From the NCBI GenBank assembly GCA_037951165.1, contig JBBDHG010000127.1, positions 1,544,501-1,608,500 on the forward strand: DNA of 64,000 nt, read 5' to 3'. Each line of letters starts with the position of its first letter. Positions within the stretch are counted from its first letter, which is position 1. Shown here in pieces: positions 1 to 12,393 of the stretch. The notes beneath the pieces were generated by a model. It did not search any database. It was given only the letters and a program-made list of their open reading frames with translations, and was not told where the DNA came from. Source of the stretch: Lophius americanus. Its lineage: Eukaryota; Chordata; Actinopteri; Lophiiformes; Lophiidae. Made by a program: the position numbers and the translations under genes.

Positions 1-1037
1 TTTAGCGAAACTCTGGAGGTACTGTGACGCTGTGGAGGAGCCTTGAAAACCCAGTAGACAATTTTGTTCTGTTTAATTTCCTCTGTGATTGCATCCGTAC
101 GCCTGATGAGTCACAGTTAACCCAGTCACACAGCTGTATGATTCCCAGCGCATGGATTCGTACAGTGTCGCCACGCCGTAAACATCACTTCCCTTCCCTC
201 TTCCTCTACCCTCCCCATCCACAAACTGCTAATGAAGTGAATCACAACTGTTTTTCCCCCTGATCCCTTTGCCCCAACAGCTGATGGTGAGCAATTGCAT
301 CCACAATACCCTTTTAATTAGTATAGAGAATAAATTGGTTGAGCATGCCTTTTTTCTTAATTGCTTTTTCCTCGGCTCGGATTTAATTGGGCTGCAGCTC
401 TGTTTATTGATCTCATTTGATGTGCTTTAATTTGGATAATTTTATATATTTATTTTGGGCGTGACAAGATGGTTTGTCTTGAGGGGGAGACCGTTAGGCA
501 GCAGTTCCAGTGCTGCTGCAGAAGACTGCAATTTATTCAGTTAGCCTGGGGTCCAGTGATTGATGGCAACTAGGTGGGGAGATGATCAAACTGAGAAGGC
601 AGAGAAGCGGCTTCAGTGCAGTCTGAGTTCTCAAGTGAACAGCTCTTTGATCTAATGCCGACATATCATGAATTTCGATGTGGAGTAGTAAAGTGAGGGA
701 GGCAGGCCACCTAAGCCATCCCTAACTGGCCTGCAGGCCAATACAGATTCCTTCTAGCAGCTGGTTTGTAGCTTGTGTGTAATTCATGCTGTGTCATCTC
801 TCCCCTTCCTGCCTACAACAACAAAGACCAATTTTATGCCTCCGCATATTTTCAACCTCCGCCATTGTTTCATAATTAATGTGCTTAACTGCATTTGATT
901 GTGAGTTTGTGTGCTAGTTATCTGTCTGTAAGTGTGTGTTTGTGTGTTTTTTTTTGCTTTTCCAAGAATCTATTTTTGCGTCTCCGTTTACTATGTTCAA
1001 ACATATCACTCTCTGCTCTCCACATTCTCCCTCGCAG
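1..1037 (+). other. tenm2: 3' part of an upstream tenm2 intron
   Basis: Non-coding sequence ending in a 3' splice site directly before the exon at 1038: a pyrimidine-rich stretch from about 1010 followed by CGCAG. No open frame here looks like protein. Positions 290-480 are rich in ATTA/TAAT-type homeodomain motifs and T-rich blocks, which would suit an intronic regulatory element, but conservation cannot be judged from one sequence. GT-rich sequence lies at 930-950. The preceding tenm2 coding exon, carrying the start codon, is outside the window. Confidence 0.7.
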
Positions 1038-1328
1038 GGGGTAACTTCACCCTGGCCGAGCTGGGCATATGTGAGCCCACTCCTGCTCCACACCCAGCTG
1101 CTGTTCCCTACTGCCCCGACTTGGCCATTCTCCAGAGGGGATACTCCCTTAGCGCTGGCTCTGATGCAGACTCAGACCCCGAGGGGCCCCTCTCTCCAGA
1201 GCGAGCAATTCAGCTGTGGGCCGGACGAGGAAGGGTTAAGTCCCGCCGCAGCTCTGGAGTGTCCAGTCATGAGAACTCGGCCCTCACTCTCACCGATTCA
1301 GAAAATGACAAGTCTGATGATGAGTCAG
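1038..1328 (+). CDS. tenm2: Teneurin-2 internal exon, part of the N-terminal cytoplasmic domain
   Basis: This exon encodes 96 full codons of the intracellular (teneurin N-terminal) domain of a teneurin, a large type II transmembrane cell-adhesion protein that pairs with latrophilins and other teneurins in neuronal wiring. What I see: frame 1040-1327 reads GNFTLAELGICEP, then GYSLSAGSDADSDPEG, SPERAIQLW, KSRRSSGVSS, ENSALTLTDSEND and KSDDESG. The sequence is bounded by a CGCAG acceptor and a CAG/GTAGGA donor, with phase 1 introns on both sides (291 nt, divisible by three). From family knowledge, the AELGICEP, GYSLS-GSDADSD and SRRSSG-SS-ENSALTLTDS strings fit teneurin-2 better than teneurins 1, 3 or 4. 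Compared with tetrapod teneurin-2 it seems to carry a few extra Pro/Ala residues after CEP and an extra Ala after LW. Basic KSRR and many Ser/Thr residues suggest phosphorylation or nuclear-signal functions of the cleaved domain (inference). Paralogue assignment is the main uncertainty. Confidence 0.9.
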
Positions 1329-1589
1329 GTAGGATTTAATGCTGTCGAAAAATGTGCTGAAAAAGCAGTGGTTGGGCATTTATTTTACACTCAGGCCTTC
1401 AGTGCTATCGACCTGTAATTAGACTACCTGATAAAAATGTCACCAAAACGTAATGACAGGATGCTGAATCACAACTAGATATTTCATGATCCCAAAACGA
1501 TTTCATTGCCGAAAAAATAACAACCAACTCCATCCGGACAAATTCATATGCAAGAAAAAAATACCAAAAATCATAAATAGCAGCATGAT

Positions 1590-2275
1590 CAGATCCTGCA
1601 CTTCAGTAAAAGTACTAATATCCTCCAGCAAAAGTACTCAAATACAAGTAAAATACCTGTACTCAAAATCTTACTTAAGTAAAAAATATACTTGACGTAT
1701 CAAAGTAAAAGTACACATTGTGCAGTAGAATAGTTCCTCTCTGTGTTTGACTATTATACAAAGATTAATTTTACTGCTCTGTTCATTTACTGTTGTAGGT
1801 ATAGGTACTGTTGAGGAAATTTAAACTGCTTTATGATGTTGAGTAGTTTGGTCTATAAGATTGTCAGAGTCGGTTTTTATAATCTCTCTACTCTTAGAAC
1901 CATGTAACTCTAAAAAGTAAACTTTTCATAAGATCAGCTGAGTATTTTTTCAGCTGTGTGACATTTCCCAGGTATCCCACGGTTGTTTCCCAACCCCATT
2001 AAGACACTTTCAAGCTTTCTGTTGATCACACACATCAAGAAAAATTAGTACGTTTGGATATACATGAAAATGATAAATACTGTAATCCAAATTATGGCTG
2101 GTAACCACAGTGGCCGGACAAAGTTAGTGTAATAGAAAGTACTTGAGATAGAAATAGAAAATACTTCTGAAATATTGTAGAATGTAAGTATTATGAAAGA
2201 GACACAGTACAAGTACTTCCAGTGTATACATACAGTAAGTGCACTATTTAAGAAAAGTTACTATCCACCAATTTT
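1590..2275. mobile_element. hAT-like non-autonomous DNA element, AGTAC-rich family, copy 1
   Basis: Both ends are rich in AAGTA/AGTAC words (for example AAAGTACTAA near 1610 and AAAAGTACAC near 1708). The right end, about 2255-2272, reads as the complement of TGGTGGATAGTAACT, matching the CAGTGGTGGAAAGTAAC-type end of a well-known fish repeat. A second diverged copy lies at 50409-50705 and shares the interior block beginning CAGCTGTGTGACATTT (1953 here, 50409 there). No transposase frame is present. hAT membership is inferred from the terminal CAGTG motif; an 8-bp target duplication cannot be recognised. Confidence 0.6.
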
Positions 2276-2474
2276 AATTGCTCCTGTCCGGTACAGTTGT
2301 GTGGACAGCGCCATTCGTTTATGAACAAACGGCACTGTCTATGGTCCTGAAACAACATCTAAACATTCAGCATTCAACAGCCAATTCAAAAAAGTCTATA
2401 TTTTTAATTGGTTCTTTTAATTGGTAATTCTACTGTTTTCTATATGGACAGAGCTCAAACAGTCTCTGTAATAA

Positions 2475-2640
2475 AACTTCATTTATATAGTCCTTTTCAT
2501 ACATGATAAAATTACACAAAGTGCTGTACATGATACTGTTTTCCCTTAGCCCCCTTACCCCAACCACCCCCACCACACAAAACTGAAAAATTGAACACAA
2601 TAAAATGGAGCCAAGCAAGAACTATAAAAACAGGATATAC
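2475..2640 (+). repeat. Possible LINE 3'-tail fragment
   Basis: The block around 2480-2530 (TTTATATAGTCCTTTTCATAC, then ACACAAAGTGCTGTACAT) resembles the 3' tails of fish LINE-type repeats (TTTATATAGCGCTTTTC..AAAGTGCTTTACA). It carries no coding sequence and is strongly diverged, so the class is uncertain. Confidence 0.35.
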
Positions 2641-5335
2641 AGTAAAACGATTTGAAAACCATTTTACCCCTTCATTCCCCCCATCGGTATACCAGTTTTA
2701 CCATACAACCATACAACCATACTAAAAGGTCTATGCTGTTGTGCCAAAAAAGCCCCCAATCCCCTCCTTTGTTCAAGCAATTCCCCTGATCGAACTGCTC
2801 AAATGAAATGTTAAGTTTGTTCCGAACCACAGCATCACGAGTTTCAACTGAATTTGAACTAAATCGGACAAACAGTTATATATATAAAGTTGATAAATCA
2901 TGACCCGAAATCTATACAATATAAAGCTCCCCTTAGTGTAAGAACAATTTAGATTCAACCTTTCCCAAAATCAGTCCAGGTCTTCCTCACACTATGGTCT
3001 ATGTAGTTGTACAATTTGAGAAAGATCCATGAAATTCTTTTGGAGGTTTCGTATTAATATGACCAATTTTTAGTGGCGGACGCCTCGGCATTGGAATTCC
3101 ATAATACCACCAACTTTTTGCGGATATAAAAATACTATTCCACTTATGATCCATTATGGACATTAAGTGGGATTAGCTAAGTGGGCACTTTGTAAAGATA
3201 TATAAAAACCCTCAAGCTTAACAAAGCTGTTTGTCATTTGAAGACAAAGTCCAACCTCAATAATCGGTCCATTGATCTAAGAGGAATATAGTTGATAAGA
3301 GATAATTAGGGAGTGAAAACAAATGGAGGATGATGCATCATACTAATACCCTATTTTATTCAGTTTTTAAAAGCATCAAGAACGTATATCGTCTACGCAT
3401 GTGTCACTATACTGTTAAAATGTTGAACCACGTCTCTTCTCACCATCGGCCATTACATGAATTGGGAGTGAGGTGGATTTATGGATTGAGTCTGTTCCTG
3501 ATCTCAAGAACAGTGGAGGAAACTCCCCAGAGAGCCATCCTTATTTTCATCAATAGCACTTAGCCAGAGCCCTCTACCTCTACTCCACTTATCAGCTCTG
3601 AGCCCTCACCACTGGTCTGTCTACCAAAAAAATCTTTTGATTTTTGGAGGCAGCAGGAAGTGGAAGATTTAAAAATACTGTTGTCCAACACATAGATTGA
3701 GTCAGGGAGAGGCCATCCTTTACTTTTCAACTACATCGTTTGAATCTCCGTCCACATGTGACTGCATGTGAAGTTCCCAGGGGAGCTCTGTATCCTCTGC
3801 AAACGGTGTTTATTGCCAACTTCCCATTTCCTTGTTAATCTTGAAGCAGTCATAAAACTGCGCGTACGCTTCTAGGAGGTGTCAATGGAGGTTAATGAAA
3901 AGTAGATGGAAGAAGAAGCAACAGTCTAATTAATTGAAATCTCGGCAGTCACACCTATCAGATGTGGATCAACCTCTGTTGGACTGTGAATCGGAGACAA
4001 CTTCTGTCAACTGTTCAAGCTACTCAACACCTCTTAAGTACATCAAGAAACACCTTCCCAGAGAAGCGCCTCTCATCCCATCACCAGATAATTGCTTTGT
4101 GGCTAATTACCAAGCTAATCTTGCAGCTGCAGATATCAGCCGCACACCGCACTGACGCTCACTGTCTCAGGACCACAAGAACACCATGGACCGTCGTGTT
4201 GCTGGCATTTCCAGACCCTGTAAAATTATTTTCTTAATCCAGTACTATGTTTTCATCATGCCATTCCTGAATTTTGACGTCACTGAGTGTCTGGTCGAGA
4301 AAATCAAAAATTGTGGTGTCATTTGTGGATATTTTTGTACCCTTGGAGGCTAATTATCAAGAACATAGGTCCATTCAGTTCAATTAATTGGAATGGAGTT
4401 TAAAGAAGCATTACAGGATTATGCACTATTTGCTCATAGTTTGAGGTCTGTTCCATATCTTCACAGATTAGAGGCATAGATCTCCATTGCTGTCTCTTGC
4501 AGTATCACAGGTGCTCCCCTGATAAAAGGACCAGGTGTATAAGTGTGTCTGATTAACTCAATTTGTTGGTTACTAGCTTGCTCTGAATTAGAAATCTCGC
4601 TGCTGCAAAGAGAACATCTGACACTGTAGGCATGGTACAGTTTAAAGCACCCCAAGGAACGATTTCACTCCCACCAGACCCAACCGGCGTGTGCACCCCC
4701 GAACCGTGTGGGTGCCTTATTTGAAAGTGTGTTACAGTCATTGTCTGTCTACATGCTATTTTTTCAGTTTACTGGTTTGAAAGTGTATACCAGCCATTAC
4801 CCTCTGCATGTGTCTCAAAGTGTGAAACAGGAGCAACGGGAGTGTCAAAACAGCAGAAGGAGGACCTGAAGATCTTAAAATAGAGATTGACAGAAGCAGA
4901 AAAAGAAACAGCATCATAAACACATGCTAACAAATCAAAAAAATGTGTGACTTGCTAAAACACCAAACAGTACTCTGCACAACTCTTATCTCAAAGCGTC
5001 TCTAACAAGCTTCAGAAGTCTCACCTCCTCTTGATTTTCCTCCTCCTCTTCATCTCCCGTCTCTCCCACCTTTCTTCTTCAACTTTCAAGCCTCTTTGCC
5101 TGTCTTTTCTTGACTCATGCTGCGCCTGCACCATCCCTCATTATGCCCCTATCAGTGCGGCTTGCCAGCATGACTGACAGGTGTCAGTTTAAGGGTCTAG
5201 ATTTCCCCTTTAGGGCAGGAGCGTGCATGTGGGTGAATGTGCACACACACAAGGTCCATTGCAGATTTAACTACCAAAATAGAAAGCCCAGTGATATTGT
5301 GACAGATGTCACAAAGGGAACTATTATTTGTGTTT

Positions 5336-5374
5336 GTGTGTGAGAGGGAGAGAGAGAGAGAGAGGAGAGAGCAT
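5336..5374. repeat. GT/GA compound microsatellite
   Basis: A short TG run passes into GA repeats interrupted by single extra G residues. Simple repeat in intron. Confidence 0.85.
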
Positions 5375-5867
5375 CTGGCTGCAGAGTAATTGTTTGGTTT
5401 GCCTCTATATATTCTTGTTAAATAATAGAAATATTTGGACTACAGATGACCTCCAAAACAACTTCGGAATCAGGGTGACTATCTTTCTAGGTCATCTGAC
5501 TACATGTGCTATTTTAAATGTTTGATCCCCCATGATCTTGAGGAGCTGAAAGGACTGGTCAACATCATACTAAGTCAATAACAAATTAAGGTGTGTGATC
5601 CTTCAGATAGATAGCACTTCTCAGCGGCGGTGCTTTTGCTAGTCTCAACACAATTAGCACTACATACAGTACGTTCCCAAGTTAAAATTACACTTTGAGA
5701 AGTTTGTTAAAAGATATAAGTTTTTGTAAGTAGACTCAGACTCATGAATATGTTGTACAATGCTGTATATACTGTAGAGGGAATGATGGTTAAGAATATA
5801 AAAAGAGAGGGTAGTTGCAATATAGACTTCGCATCATGACCAAACCTCTTCTTCTTTTCTCTCTTGG

Positions 5868-6112
5868 ACAAATCATCTGTCATCTGTCATCTGTCATTAC
5901 CCTGCCTTCTGCATATTCCTCTTTCACATCAGCTAACTGAATGTCCTCTCCCACAACATCCAGAAACCTCTTCTTCGTTCTTCTCCTTTTTCTCCCGACT
6001 GGCAGCATTCTTCTACCAACGGATCCAATATTCCTCCTTTTCACATGTCCAACCCATGTCAAACTGACCTCTCTTACTTTGTCTCTAACATGAACTGTCC
6101 CATAATAAATAA
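5868..6112 (-). mobile_element. RTE-type non-LTR retrotransposon fragment, C-terminal coding end
   Basis: Read on the minus strand, this encodes a degraded version of the C-terminal tail common in fish RTE-like elements: WVGHVKRRN, GRRMLPVGRKRRRTKKRFLD and VVGEDIQLADVKEEYAEGR. These match the familiar pattern GHVKRR..GRRML..GR.RRGRPKRRF.DVV.EDM...V.EEDAEDR. The fragment lacks the reverse transcriptase core and is not functional. A related 3'-end fragment sits at 16577-16705. Confidence 0.7.
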
Positions 6113-6699
6113 GACATTTCATTGTCATTCTAGTCACTGTAATGACATTCTGTTTAGTCTATCTCAAACAGCAAAGAAGCACAAGTAGAATAACTAGCTA
6201 AAATACAGCAGCAATAATATGAGGTACAAATTCTTTCAGGCAGTGCAGAACAGCATTGTGCATCATAAACAACTTTATTGGTAAAAATGTCTCCCATTGT
6301 CTCGTTGTCATAAATCCCTTGTACGTTTTTAGGTGGATTACTTCTTCCATCTATGATGCTGACACACACATAATGACTCAAAAAATACATAAAATGTATA
6401 CATGATATTGTAAGCATTACGACTGGCCAATGCGACTGACTAACTTACTAAATAATATTATGAAGATATCTATTATTGTGCTTATGACACATACATACCA
6501 CAGGTATACACCCCGGGTGATAATGGGGAAAGACAGCGAAAAAATAGTAAAGTGATGAAGTTACCATGAAGATGGCTCCATTTTCATCACATTCCACAAT
6601 ATTAGCCAAAATTCAGTCATGTTATTTTTATTTCTTTAGCAATCTACTTTCAATTACGATAAAAACAGCATTCTATACTCCTTCATTAAATGATGTCCT

Positions 6700-7040
6700 T
6701 CATTTAACCAGGTAAAATCCCCAGTCAGATTAAAATATTTTTTTCCAAGAGCGACCTGACCAAGAGAGCATCAAGGAAACTGTTCCAACAATTAATAGGC
6801 ATAGTACAAAAAACAATACACACACGGCCAATGGATTAATAAAAGAATTACAAACTAATTGAATTAAGTGCAAAATGATTGCAGTCACACAGTCATATTG
6901 TCCAAAAGTAATATTTTTCTTATACTCCAAAATAGATTTAAACTCTCCCAGAAAAATAAGTTTTGATAGTTCCAGTTCCTTCTGTAAATCATTCCAGGAA
7001 GAAGGGGCAACAAATCTAAAAATTTTCTCTTCTCAGCTCG
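6700..7040. repeat. Teleost interspersed repeat with ACCAGGTAAAATCCC motif
   Basis: The block begins TTTAACCAGGTAAAATCCC and continues through AAGAGCGACCTGACCAAGAG; a second recognisable piece lies near 6990 (TTCCAGGAAGAAGGGGCA). These words are typical of a dispersed fish repeat, probably retrotransposon-derived. The intervening sequence (6780-6960) is poorly conserved. Class not determined. Confidence 0.5.
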
Positions 7041-7959
7041 GTTCTGAATCTGGTGACCATCATTGTAAAATATTTTAAGAGCGTAGACCCTATTACTTTT
7101 GGATTTTACCCATATTTAAACCAAAATAAAAGGGAAGCAATACAATGAGGCATTTATAAACAAATACCGATCAATACCAGTATCCACAGAGATGGACAAT
7201 TAGTGTCAGTGTACAGAGTACAGAACTCTATGCAATTTCCACAGCGTACACATCTGTACACAGTAATAACATGTGAAGTACAGTGTTTTTCAGGGTCCAA
7301 GTTCTTTAGGTACTGTTCAGGTGTGTTTATGAATAGGAACTCACCATATAGAACAATGAACGTTAAAAAGTTTTAGAAATCCATTGTATCTTTCCAGGCG
7401 GGAGGAACAGGATTTATTACATGGAAAAGAAACCCAATTTGAGTTTCAGTTTGCAGACAAGGCCTTGAATGTGATGCATGTTCTGATCAATATCATAAAT
7501 ATTCATATGTTGTGACCACCTGAATTTCAGCTCCTCCAGCTGTTGACATCTTTGGAAGACTGGATATTCCTTCTTGAATTTGTCTGCATTTACACCAATT
7601 TATGTTGAGCCAAATGAAAGTGAGCAACATTAAACGGACTGTCCAACTTCTGCAAAGTAATTGTTATGGGGTAGGACCCGGTTTCACAACAAATTACCTA
7701 TGTTCTGCTGGGGCGTACTCTTTCAGCACAGTACGCAGACTGGAGGCGTTGCAAAAAATATATAAAATGTATTTAAAAAATGATAAAACAATACTAAAAT
7801 GAGGCCAAAAGATTTGTAGGAATATCTCTAAAAACATTACTAAAAAGACGCAAAAAAGAATAAAACATCTCAGGCCTAGAGTGTCTCTTAAGATCCTGCC
7901 ATGTTGAGGTTAAAAGTCCTAATCAAAAGTTCAAGATCCAGAGCTTCTTTTTCTCTTTT

Positions 7960-8040
7960 GTTTTAATAGTTGTTGTTTTTTTAAATATATATCTATTTTG
8001 TAGAGCGCTTTGAATTGTCTTGTTTTGAAATATGCTAAAC
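7960..8040 (+). repeat. LINE 3'-tail fragment
   Basis: TAGAGCGCTTTGAATTGTCTTG followed by TGAAATATGCTAAACTTGCC resembles the 3' end of fish LINE-type repeats (AAAGCGCTTTGAATTG..GAAATGTGCTATA..AACTTGCC). No coding sequence is associated. Confidence 0.45.
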
Positions 8041-10061
8041 TTGCCACAAAGGGGTCACAAATCAGTGCACTTCTAGAGACGGTCGCCAGCCCAAAAGATG
8101 AGGCAAGGCATCCGGTCTGAAACCAGCACCTATCAGTATGTGGAACCATCTGGATGATCTGCTGTTGTGTCCCCAAAAAGGAATAGCCAAAGAATTAGAA
8201 ATAACCCTGCCATGATTTTTCCTGCCTTTTTGCCACCAAAAACTTCTTTAATAAACTTTGTGATATAACAACTTTTTAACAGAACCAGCATTAAAATTTT
8301 CATCAAAATGCGCGGGGGCAACAATTTGTCTTGTGCACACATGATCCCGTCTCATCTTTCCTTAGATCACTTTGGTACGTTCTAAGCAATTTGGCTTTTG
8401 ACAAAGTGACTTGGATCCTTGTGCTTGTCCATTTTCTCTACTTCCATCAATCATGTTCACCTTCTGCCTAACAAATCCACATGTAGTGCCAGGTGTCATT
8501 GTAAAGCGATAATTAATGTTACCTCTCGACACCTGTCAGTGGTTGTAATGTTATGGATGAATTATATAATGTGTATGATGATAATAAAACGCTTGATGGA
8601 CAATGATCTTGCAGCTCAAATGTGTATCTAAATATCCCTGCGTATGGAAAAGCGGAAAACACTCGAAACCCAATTATCCATCTTAATAGTAAAACCGAAT
8701 CGGATTGGTGGGTGATTATCTACAGGTTAGTTTGAGATTAAGTTCACAAATGTGGTTCATCTGTATAAGTTCCCTCTTTAGACCTATAGCACCCATCATA
8801 TTCTTTCCTAAACTAACCTCTGAGAAATTATGATTTAATTTACTTTTTCATTTACTGCTGGATTCCCATTACCAGAGCGTATGTAAGGCTTTTAAATAAC
8901 TTTCCTAAATGCAACTCAGGGATTTTAAAGTTTCCCTACATCTAGTTTTATTGTCGAATATTGAACAAAGACACTTTGCTTTTATTGCCCCTTCCAGACA
9001 CTATTAAAATAAAGACTAGAATGTTGACTTGGCAGAGCCGAGGCTAGTTTCATTTGCACTAGCAACACAGGCGAAACAAACAAATATGAAAATGGAGCAG
9101 CAGCAGCATGATATTTTCTTTTTGACAAAATGGAGGGAGAGATTTACTCTCTCACTGAGCGCTGCCTCGTAAAAAAACTTCCGTCTGGAAACACAGGCGG
9201 GAAAATGGAAGCGCTTGTAAATTCCCTCAGCAGTGCCTGATGACCGCATCTAAGCTGCATTGATTAGGAGGGAGACTGATTAAAACAAGCATTAGATGAA
9301 ATAAGATCAAGCTTTGACATTGATTTAGAACCGAACCCTGGGGCAGGCTCTACGGCCCCTCACACAGAGTCAACGTGCCTCTTTATCCCCCTCTTGGTAA
9401 ATAGCACTCTGTTAAGGAAACAGCAGAATTTAATTCAACTTCAACATTGTTTTCCATCAATAAATCTTGGCTTTACTCGTAGAACCCACTTTATAAACAC
9501 ATATTCGCCGTGGCTGCACACCAGACCCGGCCTCAATCACACATGCATGCTGATTAGCTGCTTTCAGGCGATCTCCCTCTCCTTTTACTCGTTTCCCTTG
9601 CCTCAAATCTCTCCGTCCGGTCAACTGGATAATAAATCATAAGCATAGGTTACTATTGTAACATATGTTACATGGTGTATTAATCTCTTAATTAGAAAAA
9701 TGAAAAAGTAGCGCAAAATTTAGTCTGGTCGATTTGCCTTAACCTTGCCCCACCACTGGGCGTACTCAGTTGCCCGGTTCTTTCACTGGCTACTCCTTTT
9801 TCTTTATTTTTATGCTACTAAAACGTTTCTTATATGTATTTAATTGACCAAACAGAAATTCCCTTAACAGATTCACTGTCTTTCCTTTTTTTTTTGGCCT
9901 GGTCTGCAATAATGTTGTAAAAGCAGCACAGGGCAAATTGATTCTAGATGAACTAATCAAATATCGTAGCACAGCTGGCAGAGTGCTTGCCCCTTTATTC
10001 GAATCCCATCATAAATTTAACCAAATCAACCACATTCGGCTGATGTTTTGTTGCTTTAGAG

Positions 10062-10150
10062 CAGTGGTTCGCAAACCTTTTTCAGTAATGAGCCCCTTTT
10101 GAATTTTTTGTCAGCCAAGTGCCTCCTGATCAGAGAAAAACATTTTTGGT
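10062..10150 (+). mobile_element. DNA-element end, CAGTGGTTC(T)CAAAC family, first copy
   Basis: Starts CAGTGGTTCGCAAACC and continues with GAGCCCCTTTTG, AAGTGCCTCCTGATCAGAG and ACATTTTTGGTTG. This is the signature of a dispersed vertebrate element whose end reads CAGTGGTTCTCAAACTTTTT followed by C-rich words. The terminal CAGTG suggests a hAT-type element (inference). No transposase is visible. Confidence 0.55.
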
Positions 10151-10721
10151 TGGAAAAAATGCCTTCGACAGTGCCAACAGTCTCTGACTCATTAAACCGC
10201 AAACATGTAACTGAAAAACACTTTCCAGTTACAGTTCAAATGGTTGCAATCCATCACTAAATTTGTGACAAAACATTTCTTTTTTCTGTCATCATTTGAC
10301 AAAAATAAACCCCTTTTTGGGTTCAGTCTCGGAGACCGACTGGTTGTGGCGCTGATGCTGTTCTGCAAAAAGTAGATACTAACGTTACTGAACATTATTC
10401 ATGTGGCATAAAAGCTTCAGGTTAGGATTAATAACAAAATGGCCTCAGACTGTTTGGGTTGAACAGGAAACTTGTTCCAACTGATTGAAATACATTGTTT
10501 CAACCAAATATCCTTTTTCTTTTTCATTCAGTTTCCAGAATTCCTTTTCACAATGGGAGTGATTGCATGTGTTGCTTTAAGTTAATGGCATATATGCCAA
10601 TAATAATAGGAATACACATATTCACATCGACTTCAAAGGATTTTTATCTGTAAGAAAATTATAATACATTCATTAAATTCATTATTCTGTATACTAACGA
10701 CTATTGTATCCGTTGAACAAG

Positions 10722-10762
10722 TGGCTCTCAAACTTTTTCCAACAATGCAACCCCCCAAAAAA
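10722..10762 (+). mobile_element. Second end-fragment of the same DNA-element family
   Basis: GTGGCTCTCAAACTTTTTCC followed by AACAATGCAACCCCCC is the same terminal motif as at 10062, in the same orientation about 660 bp downstream. It is therefore not the opposite inverted end of one element but a second fragment. Confidence 0.5.
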
Positions 10763-12393
10763 TGAGTAAGCATAATTTCAGAATTTTACAAATAAAACTT
10801 AAACTAAAGCAATAGTTACACATAAAACATTAATTGAAATTAATTTTGAAAATATTTCATTCATCGATATATTAATTTTGTATAAAAAGTTTTCAGCACT
10901 TTGGGTACAGATTGTTCCCATATGTCACAGTTAGATTGTAAGACGCTTTTTTTCCCACCACATTCACTCTCAACCCCAGTAACCTGGCCTGTGCCGGTCC
11001 TGTCTATCAAATTCAGCCAACACTTATAGAGTCGGACTAGTGAAGTCCCTCAAGACCTCCGCTGTCCCCTCAGGGTCTCTGAAAGTGTGTGTGAGTAAAA
11101 CCAATAGCGTGCTCTGGTGCGTGTGTGTTAGTAGGGTTGGGGGCATTAGCCTCTGATTGAGTTTTCAGAGAGCAACGTGGGGTGCGAAAGGCTCGACAAT
11201 GGTCTAACAGAATTAGTAGCCTGTGATGAATGGTGTGTGAGAGCAGCACTGACAGCTCGCTTTCACAAATGCACACTACTGTGAGTATATGTGAGTGTAT
11301 GTGTGTGTATGTGTGTGTGTATCTTGGCCTCCATACTTCACCCAGGGTTCAAGGACTTTTTGTCCATGCAGCAAAGCAGCGCATGCTAAAACGAACCAAG
11401 TTGAGTTGGATGCAGATATCTTTAGATTCATCTTTAGGGTCTGGATCAATAAAGTTCAGTCTATTCAACATTCTGAACGCTGCCCACAGCGATGTATAAA
11501 ACAAAAACATTTACGCTGTTCTTGGTTTGACTTAATTAAGACATTGTTTGTTCATAATTTGGCTGCTAGAACACACACTTTCAATCACACACACATATAG
11601 ATGCATAGGAGCCCTGTTTAATAAAAGCCCATGGATATTGATCACACTAGATGGATGCAAACTCAGGTTAAAGACAGGGAGTCTGAATTGATGGAGAGAA
11701 AAAGAGGAAAACATAATCGATGAATAAATTGGAAAGGAAGGGACGAGATAGGGGTTTTCACAAAATAGCTGACAATGAATGCATCAAAAGCTGTGTTATT
11801 ACTTTTGGTTTGTTTGAGAAGTAGGTGTATCCGCAGTGAGGGGCCACTCATGACAAGAATATAGTTATGAGTTATAAGAGCTCAGAGCCACGAGTATTAT
11901 TGGCGTCAGACTTGTAACAGGCTGATGACTGTGCTGCCACCCTAATAGGGAATTCAGTTTTCCGTAATAGCCTCTCATAGCATCTTCAGACCTGTCACAG
12001 GAAGGGAGAGAGGAAGAAAAGGCCACTGAGAGAAAATTGAGAATTCTCCTGCAAAATATGACTGATTATAATTTCTTCTGCATGGTCATGCAACTGCTTT
12101 TGTAGTTTGCTGCTCCGCACTTTACCAGCTAATGGAAGCTGTACGTATCAGATTGAGAGATGGAATGAGGAAAAAGAAGAAGCAGTGTGTGAGGTTAGGG
12201 TGGAATGTCACATTCACTTTTGTTCAAATCTTACATCCACTTCATGGTTGTTTTTCTTATATTAAATCACACCTGTCATTCTCTTTGGTTTCAGCATTTG
12301 CCTGTTTTTTTTTTCTGCTTGATTTATCATAATATTTTTTTGTCCTTTTTCTCCTGCTTTGTCTTTCTTTTTTCTAAATCCCATCTCCTCCAG

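Larger units (their letters stand above)
1329..12393 (+). other. tenm2: tenm2 intron between the conserved exon and the candidate microexon
   Basis: Intron bounded by GTAGGA at 1329 and a CTCCAG acceptor at 12393. Repeats inside are listed separately. I see no gene and nothing else recognisable in 2641-5327, 6113-6699, 7091-7959, 8041-10061, 10151-10721 and 10761-12290; short open frames there have no family features. Positions 11285-11325 hold an imperfect GT/AT microsatellite. The last 97 bases before the acceptor contain no AG dinucleotide. Confidence 0.7.

Noticed and set aside
3934..4155. 73-codon + strand open frame (DQPLLDCESETTSVNCSS...)
   Set aside because: The PLLD string recalls a segment of the teneurin-2 cytoplasmic domain, but the neighbouring residues do not match and no acceptor/donor pair fits phase 1.
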